Shown: positions 1 through 5,465 of the stretch, one piece after another
Layout: each line of letters opens with the position of its first letter
How positions within the stretch are numbered: position 1 is the first letter of the stretch
Source of the DNA: Kordiimonadaceae bacterium
Lineage (GTDB): Bacteria; Pseudomonadota; Alphaproteobacteria; Sphingomonadales; Kordiimonadaceae
Assembly (NCBI GenBank): GCA_014238195.1
Contig: JABABO010000082.1
Span: 1-5,465, forward strand
Direction of reading: 5' to 3'
DNA: 5,465 bases
Notes under the pieces: generated by a model
Database searches by the model: none
What the model saw: only the letters and a program-made list of their open reading frames with translations
Told to the model about the DNA's origin: nothing
Translations under genes and position numbers: made by a program

Positions 1-124
1 ATATTTTCACAAATTTTTGTAAAACTTCCTTCATATCGCGTCATTGACCTTTATTCGATTGTGTGAAACCTATAAACATTAAAACATGCTGTCATTCAAC
101 AGTCATCAAAATTAGTAGGGATTT
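1..124 (+). promoter_or_regulatory. AT-rich leader upstream of rsmI
   Basis: Non-coding lead-in to rsmI. It contains TATAAA at 71-76, which could be a -10 box, but the best -35-like hexamer (TTGACC, 44-49) lies 21 nt away, too far for a standard sigma-70 spacing, so no promoter is firmly placed. An inverted repeat ACAAA-TT-TTTGT sits at 9-20, near the left edge. The ribosome-binding site is AGTAGGG (114-120), unusually close (4 nt) to the ATG at 125. In many alphaproteobacteria rsmI is divergent from an LppC-type lipoprotein gene, so this stretch may also serve a leftward gene outside the window. That is inference from remembered gene order. Confidence 0.3.
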
Positions 125-1009
125 ATGGCAGAAATCTGCTCAAAAGCCAAAAAATTAAAAGCAGGACTTTATGTTGTTGCGACACCTATTGGTAACCTAG
201 GTGACTGCACAGTGCGCATGACTGAAACCCTTGCCAGTGCTGATCTTATTGCCTGCGAAGATACCCGTGTTACAGCAAAATTATTAACGCATCTAGCTGT
301 CAGTACCCCAACAATGGCCTATCATGAACACTCAGGCCCCCATGTACGGTCAAAACTTATCACAAAAATACAAGACGGCGCGGCCATTGCACTGGTTAGC
401 GATGCAGGCACTCCTTTGATTTCTGACCCTGGCTATAAATTGGTTGAAGACGTCTATAATCTAAATATTCCAGTGTTCGCAATTCCTGGGCCCAGTGCTG
501 TGACCACCGCCCTGTCAATCGCAGGTTTGCCAACAGATCGTTTTATATTTTTGGGTTTTGCGCCAAATAAATCTAGCGCGCGCACAAAGTGGTTTACAAA
601 TGAGGCAAAAACCAATGCGACCCTTGCTTATTACGAAAGTACCCGCCGCTTACCTGACAGTCTAGCTGATGCTGCGGCTGTATTTAATGGTAGACAAGTT
701 GCCGTTTGCCGCGAGCTTACTAAAAAATTTGAGGATGTCATACGCGGCGAAATTTCAGACCTTGCCAAGCATTACAGTGAAATAGGCGCACCAAAAGGGG
801 AATGCGTGGTGATCATCGGCCCGCCAGCCAAGCAAGGCAACAACCAAGCGGCGGCGCTTGAATCTGATGAACTGTTAAAACATGCATTAAAATATTTACG
901 TGTTAAGGATGCCGCAAAGCTTGTTCATGAAATAACGGGCGTACCAAAAAATGCCCTTTATAAAGCAGCGCTTGCGATTACTGATCATGACAAAGACCAA
1001 AATGAATAA
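125..1009 (+). CDS. rsmI: 16S rRNA (cytidine(1402)-2'-O)-methyltransferase RsmI
   Basis: This is a SAM-dependent methyltransferase of the tetrapyrrole-methylase fold. The family methylates the 2'-O ribose of C1402 in 16S rRNA, in the decoding centre, and acts in the cytoplasm on the 30S subunit. All the family signatures are visible: VATPIGNLGD at residues 18-27, ACEDTR at 43-48, the glycine-rich VSDAGTPLISDPGY at 91-104, IPGPSAVTTALSIAGLP at 120-136, and RELTKKFED at 196-204 followed by RGE and KGE. The length of 294 residues is normal for the family. The ATG at 125 is the only reasonable start: it leaves a short basic lead before the first motif, and AGTAGGG lies just upstream. The gene opens a plus-strand run in which yraN begins inside its 3' end, suggesting co-transcription. 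No damage is seen. Confidence 0.96.
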   Translation: MAEICSKAKKLKAGLYVVATPIGNLGDCTVRMTETLASADLIACEDTRVTAKLLTHLAVSTPTMAYHEHSGPHVRSKLITKIQDGAAIALVSDAGTPLISDPGYKLVEDVYNLNIPVFAIPGPSAVTTALSIAGLPTDRFIFLGFAPNKSSARTKWFTNEAKTNATLAYYESTRRLPDSLADAAAVFNGRQVAVCRELTKKFEDVIRGEISDLAKHYSEIGAPKGECVVIIGPPAKQGNNQAAALESDELLKHALKYLRVKDAAKLVHEITGVPKNALYKAALAITDHDKDQNE

Positions 1010-1367
1010 GTATATTTTAGCCGAAAAACGAGGGAGGCGTGCGGAAAACTTAGCGCGTTTCTATCTTATGCTGAAGGGGTTCCGTATCCTAAACACGCGC
1101 TATAAAACTAAGGTTGGCGAAATTGATATCATAGCAAAACGCTTTAAAACCGTACATTTTATCGAGGTTAAAGCCCGCAACAGCATTGATGCTTGCAAGC
1201 ACAGTGTCAGCGAAAAAAGTAAAGAACGCATCAAACGTGCCGCAAGCTTATGGCTGCAAACAGCGATCAAAAAACAGCATTTAAGTCAGAACTATTCACT
1301 AAAGTTTGACCTGATCGCCATTGTACCAAGGCGTTTCCCTGCCCATATTATGGATGCGTGGCGCTGA
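987..1367 (+). CDS. yraN: YraN/UPF0102 family nuclease-fold protein
   Basis: This small protein has the YraN (UPF0102) signature. RGRRAE lies near the start, then KGFRIL, then VGEIDIIAKR and HFIEVKAR, and the end HIMDAWR is typical of alphaproteobacteria. GEID (44-47) and EVK (60-62, numbered from the start chosen here) match the acidic and lysine positions of a PD-(D/E)XK-like Holliday-junction-resolvase fold. The cellular role of the family is not settled. The start is uncertain. In-frame ATGs occur at 951, 987 and 1002, none with a good Shine-Dalgarno sequence. I prefer 987 (126 residues) or 1002 (121 residues), because family members usually have only about 8-14 residues before RGRRAE. 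Either choice overlaps rsmI (by 23 or 8 nt), so translation probably depends on ribosomes finishing rsmI. The stop is 34 nt before gshB. Confidence 0.9.
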   Translation: MTKTKMNKYILAEKRGRRAENLARFYLMLKGFRILNTRYKTKVGEIDIIAKRFKTVHFIEVKARNSIDACKHSVSEKSKERIKRAASLWLQTAIKKQHLSQNYSLKFDLIAIVPRRFPAHIMDAWR

Positions 1368-1401
1368 CCAATAAATTTAATACAAAAGCAGGATAAAAAG
1401 C

Positions 1402-2367
1402 ATGAGCCAAAAATCCGAGAAAACATTCAATGTGGCTTTTCAAATGGACCCAATGGAAAGCGTCAACATTGACGGCGACAGTTCATTTGTTCTGCAACTT
1501 GAAGCCCAAAAACGTGGATATAGCTTGTTTCATTATGGTCCAGATGACTTGACCTACTCACAGGGTCAAGTCGTAGCAACCATGCGTCCCCTTACAGTGA
1601 AGCGGGAGCATGGCAATCATTTTACATACGGTGATCCACGCCGCGTTAACTTGGAAACGGATATTGATGTTGTTTTAATGCGCCAAGACCCGCCCTTTGA
1701 TATGTCTTATATCACTGCTACACATCTTCTTGATATGGTCCATCCAAAAACGTTGGTTGTGAATGACCCTACCCATGTCAGAAACGCCCCAGAAAAGCTG
1801 TTTGTTATGCAGTTTAGCGATTTGATGCCCCCCACAATGATTACACGGTCAGAATCGGAAGCGCGGGCTTTTTGGGATCAGCATGGTGAAATTGTTGTAA
1901 AACCCCTATATGGCATGGGGGGTACGGGTGTTTTCCACTTAAAACAAGGCGATAGTAATTTATCATCGCTGCTGGAGTTATTCTTTGAAAGCTCCCGCGA
2001 GCCGGTAATGGTGCAAAAGTTTTTACCCGATGTCGCAGGTGGTGACAAACGCATCATCCTAGTGGATGGCAAAGCCGTTGGCGCGATTAACCGGGTCCCC
2101 GCTGCTGGTGAAATCCGTTCAAATCTTGTCGCTGGTGGCCGCGCAGAACCATCAGGCCTAACCGCGCGGGAGCAAGAAATCTGCGACCGCATTGGACCGA
2201 GTTTAAAAGACCGTGGATTAACGTTTGTTGGCATTGATGTCATTGGTGGCTGGCTTACGGAAATTAATGTGACCTCCCCCACGGGCCTGCAAGCCATCAA
2301 TAGATTCGATACTATAACATTAGAAGCTGTGATCTGGGATGCTATCGAACAGAAGTTAAATGACTAG
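1402..2367 (+). CDS. gshB: Glutathione synthetase
   Basis: GshB is the ATP-grasp ligase that joins gamma-glutamylcysteine and glycine to make glutathione, the second step of the pathway, in the cytoplasm. The 321 residues carry the bacterial GshB landmarks: FQMDPMESVNIDGDSSF near the amino end, MRQDPPFD (93-100), NDPTHVRNAPEKL (121-133), the ATP-binding KPLYGMGGTGVF (167-178), GDKRIILVDGK (214-224), RSNLVAGG (239-246) and the carboxy signature GIDVIGGWLTEINVTSPTG (277-295). A clear ribosome-binding site, GCAGGA (1388-1393), lies 8 nt before the ATG. It is the last gene of the rsmI-yraN-gshB run. Immediately downstream it meets a convergent tRNA gene. The TAG stop is 21 nt before the hairpin stem at 2389-2402, whose T-tract faces the other way. 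The gene looks intact. Confidence 0.97.
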   Translation: MSQKSEKTFNVAFQMDPMESVNIDGDSSFVLQLEAQKRGYSLFHYGPDDLTYSQGQVVATMRPLTVKREHGNHFTYGDPRRVNLETDIDVVLMRQDPPFDMSYITATHLLDMVHPKTLVVNDPTHVRNAPEKLFVMQFSDLMPPTMITRSESEARAFWDQHGEIVVKPLYGMGGTGVFHLKQGDSNLSSLLELFFESSREPVMVQKFLPDVAGGDKRIILVDGKAVGAINRVPAAGEIRSNLVAGGRAEPSGLTAREQEICDRIGPSLKDRGLTFVGIDVIGGWLTEINVTSPTGLQAINRFDTITLEAVIWDAIEQKLND

Positions 2368-2381
2368 GGTATTTCAAAACC

Positions 2382-2402
2382 AAAAAAACCGCCATAAGGC
2401 GG
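2382..2402 (-). terminator. Intrinsic terminator of the tRNA-Gly gene
   Basis: Read on the minus strand this is CCGCC-TTAT-GGCGG followed at once by seven Ts, a textbook Rho-independent terminator 11 nt past the encoded CCA of the tRNA. On the plus strand the hairpin stays the same, but the A-tract comes before it and only CTTCACTG follows. It would therefore be a poor intrinsic terminator for gshB, although it may protect the 3' end of that transcript. Confidence 0.85.
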
Positions 2403-2413
2403 CTTCACTGTGA

Positions 2414-2488
2414 TGGAGCGGGCGATGAGATTCGAACTCACGACCCTAACCTTGGCAAGGTTATGCTCTACCCCTGAGCTACGCCCGC
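2414..2488 (-). tRNA. trnG(gcc): tRNA-Gly (anticodon GCC), CCA encoded
   Basis: The minus strand folds into a complete cloverleaf. The acceptor stem is GCGGGCG (2482-2488) paired with CGCCCGC (2418-2424). The D arm is GCTC-AGGGGTA-GAGC, the anticodon stem TAACC/GGTTA with loop TTGCCAA (2452-2458), the variable loop GGGTC, and the T arm GTGAG-TTCGAAT-CTCAT with one G-U pair. The discriminator base is U (2417), and CCA is encoded at 2416-2414. The anticodon GCC (2456-2454) reads GGC and GGU glycine codons. It is a lone tRNA gene, convergent with gshB, with its own candidate promoter and a strong terminator. Confidence 0.97.
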
Positions 2489-2531
2489 ATTTTCCATCAA
2501 TAGGGTAACAGCATTGTAGCTGCGAGGCGGC

Positions 2532-2559
2532 ATAATAATCAGACACGGCTTTGATGCAA
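2532..2559 (-). promoter_or_regulatory. Candidate sigma-70 promoter for tRNA-Gly
   Basis: On the minus strand TTGCAT (2559-2554) is followed after 16 nt by TATTAT (2537-2532). The -10 box matches the consensus at five of six positions and the -35 box at three of six. Transcription would start near 2525, giving a 5' leader of about 37 nt to be trimmed by RNase P. The position suits a single tRNA gene. Other AT-rich hexamers nearby could serve, so the exact call is tentative. Confidence 0.35.
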
Positions 2560-2782
2560 TAGTTATTTTTAAATTCTTCAAGTTTTATCATAAACCTTTG
2601 ATTATATTATACTATTATTATATCCAATATCCATGCATTGCCTATTCAGGCTTATGAAGGTCTGTGCTGGCAACAGAATCTTATAGGAATAAAATCACAC
2701 ACGCATATAGTTATTCCCCATTGATAGTGGACTTCAAGGCCCGTTAAAGCGTAAGAAAGGGAAACACTTTAATTGTGCAGAA
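2560..2782. other. AT-rich intergenic stretch before the cnoX-like gene
   Basis: No open frame or RNA structure here is convincing. Bases 2583-2632 are extremely AT-rich (runs such as TTATATTATACTATTATTAT) and could act as an upstream element for the tRNA promoter or as part of a rightward promoter. Weak rightward hexamer pairs exist, for example TTGATA at 2721-2726 with TTAAAG at 2744-2749 (17 nt apart, poor -10), but none is good enough to call. A purine-rich AAGAAAGGGAAA at 2753-2764 resembles a ribosome-binding site but lies about 18 nt before the ATG at 2783. Confidence 0.4.
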
Positions 2783-3766
2783 ATGGAATATAGAATGCGA
2801 CCGATCAATGCCCCCGTGGACCAGCCTCACACAGTCCAACATGACATGCAAGCAACACAGGATACGCCCATCATATCGGATACGAATATGCAAGGATTTG
2901 CAGCCGACGTGATGAATGCGTCCATGCAGCAACCAGTTATTGTTGATTTTTGGGCCCCGTGGTGCGAGCCGTGCAAGCAGCTTATGCCGGCGCTTGAGGC
3001 CGCGGTGACAAAAGCGGCTGGGGCTGTTAAGCTTGTGAAGGTCAATGCGGATGAAAACCAAGCCATCTGTGCGCAGCTGCAAGTCCAAAGCTTGCCGACC
3101 GTTCTAGCGTTTTGGCAGGGCCAGCCGATTGATGGCTTTCAAGGGGCCTTGCCGCCCAGCCAAATCAAGGATTTTATTGACCGCCTGATCACACAGTCAG
3201 GCGCAGCGCCTGCTGACAACCCTTTGGAGGACGCCCTTAACCAAGCTCAGGAGCTTATGCAGACGGGGGAGTCAGCAGGCGCTGCGGGCCTTTACCAACA
3301 AGTGTTAGCCGCTGACCCGCAAAATATTTCAGCTCTTTTAGGACTAGCAGAAGCAGCCCTTAAGCTGGAACAACCAGAAACCGCTCAATCCATTATGAGC
3401 ACCCTGACGGACGACATGCTTGATGGGCTAAGCGATAAAACGTTACTCGCAGCACTCGGCCGCGTTAAATCCGCGTTGGAACTTATCGATCAAGCAGACG
3501 GTATCGGTGACACACAGACCCTTGAAGCGGCCCTTGCTGCTGATCCAACCAACCATCAGGCGCGCTTTGATTTGGCCCTTGCCGCCCACGCCAAAGGGGA
3601 CGCGGGCACCGCCGCAGAATATTTGCTAGGCATTATCATGCGCGACCGCAAATGGCAGGATGACGGCGCGCGCAAGCAGCTTGTTAAATTGTTTGAAGCG
3701 GCTGGGCCAAGTGATCCCTTCACATTAAAATATCGTCGACGTTTATCGTCTGTTTTATTTTCATGA
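2783..3766 (+). CDS. cnoX: CnoX/YbbN-like thioredoxin-TPR co-chaperone
   Basis: The 327-residue protein has a thioredoxin domain at about 33-137 (VIVDFWAPWCEPCKQL at 52-67, cis-proline in SLPT at 103-106) and an alpha-helical carboxy half. A TPR-like stretch lies at about 148-200, and a terminal block at 245-323 ends in RKQLVKLFEAAGPSDPF and RRRLSSVLFS. This architecture is that of CnoX (YbbN), a cytoplasmic protein that holds unfolding clients for GroEL/DnaK and guards their cysteines during oxidative stress. Here the active site is a full W-C-E-P-C-K. The E. coli homologue has lost this motif, so this one probably keeps disulfide-reductase activity. The start is unsure: the ATGs at 2783, 2795 and 2846 all lack a close Shine-Dalgarno sequence, and the first 30 residues are not conserved-looking. 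It ends in tandem TGA TGA. A plain TPR-thioredoxin annotation is the alternative. Confidence 0.88.
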   Translation: MEYRMRPINAPVDQPHTVQHDMQATQDTPIISDTNMQGFAADVMNASMQQPVIVDFWAPWCEPCKQLMPALEAAVTKAAGAVKLVKVNADENQAICAQLQVQSLPTVLAFWQGQPIDGFQGALPPSQIKDFIDRLITQSGAAPADNPLEDALNQAQELMQTGESAGAAGLYQQVLAADPQNISALLGLAEAALKLEQPETAQSIMSTLTDDMLDGLSDKTLLAALGRVKSALELIDQADGIGDTQTLEAALAADPTNHQARFDLALAAHAKGDAGTAAEYLLGIIMRDRKWQDDGARKQLVKLFEAAGPSDPFTLKYRRRLSSVLFS

Positions 3767-3978
3767 TGATTGAGCACACCCTTGAGCGCATCCGATCATA
3801 TAGCGAGACCAATAAATAATGAGATCATTATTTATTGATAAGTCGAACCGACATAAAAGCGAGACCAATAAATAATGAGATCATTATTTATTGATAAGTC
3901 GAACCGACATAAAAGCGAGACCAATGAATAATGAGATCATTATTTATTGATAAGTCGAACCGATACAAATACTTATAG
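3763..3978 (+). other. Ladder of four overlapping micro-ORFs after cnoX (putative)
   Basis: An ATG at 3763 overlaps the TGA of the preceding gene (ATGA) and opens an 18-codon frame, MMIEHTLERIRSYSETNK, stopping at 3817-3819. The next ATG shares the last A of that stop (TAATG) and gives MRSLFIDKSNRHKSETNK (3819-3875). Another TAATG gives the same peptide ending in NE (3875-3931). A third gives MRSLFIDKSNRYKYL (3931-3978, stop TAG). The last three lie in the 56-bp tandem repeats, and each stop/start junction within the array sits in the left arm of a palindrome. None has a Shine-Dalgarno sequence, so translation would need reinitiation. A unit length of 3n+2 produces such a chain automatically once TAATG and an open frame exist, so this may be chance. 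I recognise no function. Confidence 0.25.
3802..3969 (+). repeat. Three tandem copies of a 56-bp palindrome-bearing unit
   Basis: Copies lie at 3802-3857, 3858-3913 and 3914-3969. The first two are identical and the third differs at three bases (3926, 3964, 3966). Bases just before the first copy (about 3790-3801) weakly resemble the end of a unit. Each unit holds an inverted repeat with 13-bp arms, CAATAAATAATGA and TCATTATTTATTG, separated by GA (3810-3837 in copy one). A small second one follows, GTCG-AAC-CGAC (3842-3852). No T-tract follows, so these are not standard terminators. The near identity points to recent duplication. Possible roles are a protein-binding array, mRNA 3'-end stabilisation of the cnoX transcript, or a neutral minisatellite. 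Confidence 0.93.
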
Positions 3979-4016
3979 CCAAATGAGGTGATCAAAATTC
4001 ACTGCATTTGGCTATA
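3974..4016. repeat. Long inverted repeat with perfect 12-bp arms
   Basis: TATAGCCAAATG (3974-3985) is perfectly complementary to CATTTGGCTATA (4005-4016). Inside, GTGA (3988-3991) can pair with TCAC (3999-4002), giving a hairpin with a 7-nt loop. No T-tract follows on either strand, so it is not a plain intrinsic terminator. It begins 4 nt after the tandem array ends and is unrelated to it in sequence. It may be a repetitive palindromic element, a protein-binding site or a processed RNA structure. Confidence 0.8.
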
Positions 4017-4056
4017 GTGGTGATTTTGCGGTGGATGATAATAACCCGCGCCTGAA

Positions 4057-4175
4057 TTAGAGCATATCAGGTTTTAAAGTAATCATAACCTGAATTTCTG
4101 AAATAATTTCTACATTCCTGTACAGGCCCAAACCACTAATGGATGCTGAATCAATTCAGAACTGAAACGCTCTAA
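4057..4175. repeat. MITE-like palindromic element of about 119 bp
   Basis: The ends are TTAGAGC (4057-4063) and its complement GCTCTAA (4169-4175). Similarity between the two ends continues inward: TTAGAGC-ATATCAG on the left against TTAGAGC-GTTTCAG read from the right, with about 22 of 35 positions matching. Internal palindromes are TCAGGTT/AACCTGA (4067-4073 and 4087-4093), CCTGTACAGG (4117-4126) and CTGAAT-CA-ATTCAG (4146-4159). It has no coding capacity. From memory, intergenic repeats with AGAGC-TTTCA ends and a TGAATC-type core recur in alphaproteobacterial genomes, and this looks like one. I see no convincing target-site duplication, and mobility is not shown. Confidence 0.6.
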
Positions 4176-4210
4176 AAACTGCCACAATATACGCGATGGC
4201 CTGTAATTCC

Positions 4211-5465
4211 CTATTTGATTTTAAAATGGGTGCGCAGCGCAAGAAAAAACAAAAAGCTAAACACAATCGCTAGGATGTTATGCACTAGTGTTAAGAAAAA
4301 CAAGATGCTACTGTCACCTTGAAACAATAGGTTGGCGGTGTCTGATGTCAGGCTTTTACCCAACCCAAAAATCGGTAAGCTGTTCAGCATGCTGAAGTGT
4401 ATCAGGCTAGCCCCATAATCATAATGCCATATTTCAGCGACTGACCAATTTGACACAGAAAGATACAGGACTGTGAACACCGCCCATGTCACCAGTAACC
4501 ACAGAAGCGGACGACCGATGCTTAAGCCGCACTCGCACGACAGTTCATAAGCGCTGATCATGACACTGGCTAAACGGTCTGGGGTATTTTGGCGGCGGGC
4601 CAACAGCTCGTGACGGAAAAAACGTTTTTCGCCCAAATGGTTATGCGCTTCAATCGCCATGCTGCGCAATGTGCGAATTTTATGCATGGCGTTATCAGGA
4701 TACTGATTTGACGGTGCATCCAAGATATAAACATAGTCCAAATTCGGCAGCAAGGTAAAAGTGGTTTGTCTAAAGTCAGGGATGTAATCGCGATTAGGGT
4801 CAAATATACCTTTATCACCAAATTTCACATAATCTAAATTGATATTAAGGACAGATAAATCTTTATCGCCAAAATTCACACGGTCTAAATTGACAGAACT
4901 TTGAAATTCTACACCTGTGAAATTGCTGGAATCCGCAAACACGCTTTTTGAAAAATCAACCGAGTTCTTGAACGTTGCTCCCATGAAATCGGCAATTATA
5001 CTGAAGTTTGCTTCAGTGAAGTTTGTCATACTATTGAATTTCGCGCAAAAGAAGCTTACCTTAGAAAGGGCTCTAAGAGAATTTACATTACCAGAATTGA
5101 ATTTGGCCCATTTGAAATTTGCTAAGTCATAGAATATTGTTTTCATAAAGTTTGTGTTACCATTGAATGTTGCCGAATTGAAATTTACCCAATCACTGAA
5201 TATCGCTCCATCGAATATTACTCGACCATTGAATTCCAGTCCCTCGAAACTAACAGATGCGGGAAAGAAAAAGCCTCTAAAATCACTGTAAGTTATGACT
5301 AAGGTATCCTCATCATTTGAATTTTCTGTTTTTATGTCTGCTGTAAAATCAATCATTGGTGGGGGAAAAAAAACACTGTCATCAGTGCAGTTTATAAACC
5401 GCATACCGTTACTGAATGGGTCGTATCCCCCCTCACCGATAGGCACCATATATTTATAGGTATGG
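4211..5465 (-). CDS. Pentapeptide-repeat membrane protein, amino end off the window
   Basis: The frame is open from the right edge to the TAG at 4213-4211. The first ATG (5449-5447) gives 412 residues but has no Shine-Dalgarno sequence, and the frame continues upstream without a stop, so the true start probably lies outside. Residues 57-193 (counted from that ATG) form a pentapeptide-type beta-helix. Phenylalanines fall at 68, 73, 79, 84, 90, 95, 101, 106, 112, 117 and again at 138-193, with spacings alternating 5 and 6. A charged linker follows (about 254-313, with KRFFRHELLARR). Hydrophobic segments lie at 314-333 and 381-405, with a shorter one, SLIHFSMLNSLPIFGLG, at 348-364. The end LALRTHFKIK resembles, from memory, other alphaproteobacterial pentapeptide proteins. 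The repeats would face the cytoplasm or the periplasm; the sequence does not settle which. Function is unknown. The gene stands alone beside the repeat cluster. Confidence 0.85.
   Translation of the reverse strand, partial: HTYKYMVPIGEGGYDPFSNGMRFINCTDDSVFFPPPMIDFTADIKTENSNDEDTLVITYSDFRGFFFPASVSFEGLEFNGRVIFDGAIFSDWVNFNSATFNGNTNFMKTIFYDLANFKWAKFNSGNVNSLRALSKVSFFCAKFNSMTNFTEANFSIIADFMGATFKNSVDFSKSVFADSSNFTGVEFQSSVNLDRVNFGDKDLSVLNINLDYVKFGDKGIFDPNRDYIPDFRQTTFTLLPNLDYVYILDAPSNQYPDNAMHKIRTLRSMAIEAHNHLGEKRFFRHELLARRQNTPDRLASVMISAYELSCECGLSIGRPLLWLLVTWAVFTVLYLSVSNWSVAEIWHYDYGASLIHFSMLNSLPIFGLGKSLTSDTANLLFQGDSSILFFLTLVHNILAIVFSFLFFLALRTHFKIK

Noticed and set aside
44..76. Sigma-70 promoter TTGACC to TATAAA for rsmI
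   Set aside because: The 21-nt spacing is too long for a standard promoter, so it was not called as a discrete site.
1878..2300. A 140-codon minus-strand frame
   Set aside because: It lies entirely opposite gshB, which has full family motifs. The antisense product resembles nothing I know.
2364..2591. A 75-codon minus-strand frame containing GRSSGVEHNLAKVRVVSSNL
   Set aside because: It reads straight through the tRNA-Gly gene and its terminator. This kind of peptide is a familiar false translation of a tRNA.
2775..2900. GTG start at 2775 using the AAGAAAGGG ribosome-binding site
   Set aside because: It is in a different frame from the thioredoxin domain and encodes nothing recognisable before stopping.
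3810..3837. Intrinsic terminator for cnoX
   Set aside because: The stem is almost entirely A-T and no T-tract follows on either strand.
3802..3969. CRISPR array
   Set aside because: All 56 bases of each unit are repeated. There are no differing spacers, and no cas genes are in the window.
4917..5132. A 71-codon plus-strand frame rich in LKFA-like motifs
   Set aside because: It is the antisense shadow of the phenylalanine-rich repeats on the minus strand, with no ribosome-binding site.

Overview
The window reads as chromosomal DNA of an alphaproteobacterium of moderate to low GC. The evidence is the gene set and order (rsmI, yraN, gshB), the YraN carboxy end HIMDAWR, and a thioredoxin-TPR protein whose carboxy end (RRRLSSVLFS) is of the alphaproteobacterial CnoX/YbbN type. 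This placement rests on remembered family features, not on a search.

Layout. Bases 1-124 are a short AT-rich leader. Bases 125-2367 hold a compact plus-strand run, probably one operon: rsmI (16S rRNA 2'-O-ribose methyltransferase), yraN (UPF0102 nuclease-fold protein, overlapping the end of rsmI) and gshB (glutathione synthetase, 34 nt further on). Converging on it from the minus strand is a tRNA-Gly(GCC) gene with encoded CCA, a candidate promoter at 2532-2559 and an intrinsic terminator at 2382-2402. A largely empty AT-rich stretch follows. Bases 2783-3766 encode a CnoX/YbbN-like co-chaperone with an intact CxxC thioredoxin site and a TPR-type carboxy half.

Bases 3767-4210 are the unusual part. 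There is a 56-bp unit repeated three times in tandem, each copy with a 13-bp-arm palindrome. Next come a separate 12-bp-arm inverted repeat and a roughly 119-bp MITE-like palindromic element. The tandem array also reads as a ladder of four 15- to 18-codon micro-ORFs. The first overlaps the cnoX stop, and each later one starts inside the previous stop codon (TAATG). Whether any is translated is unknown.

The right end (5465-4211, minus strand) is a partial gene for a membrane protein. It has a pentapeptide-type beta-helix with an 11-residue period, a charged linker, and a carboxy domain with two hydrophobic segments flanking a shorter hydrophobic stretch. Its amino end runs off the window.

The left half is housekeeping: ribosome modification, redox buffering and glycine decoding. 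CnoX-type proteins join redox control to protein folding. Nothing in the sequence links the right-hand membrane protein to them. The repeat-rich spacer looks like an accessory boundary between conserved and variable chromosome.
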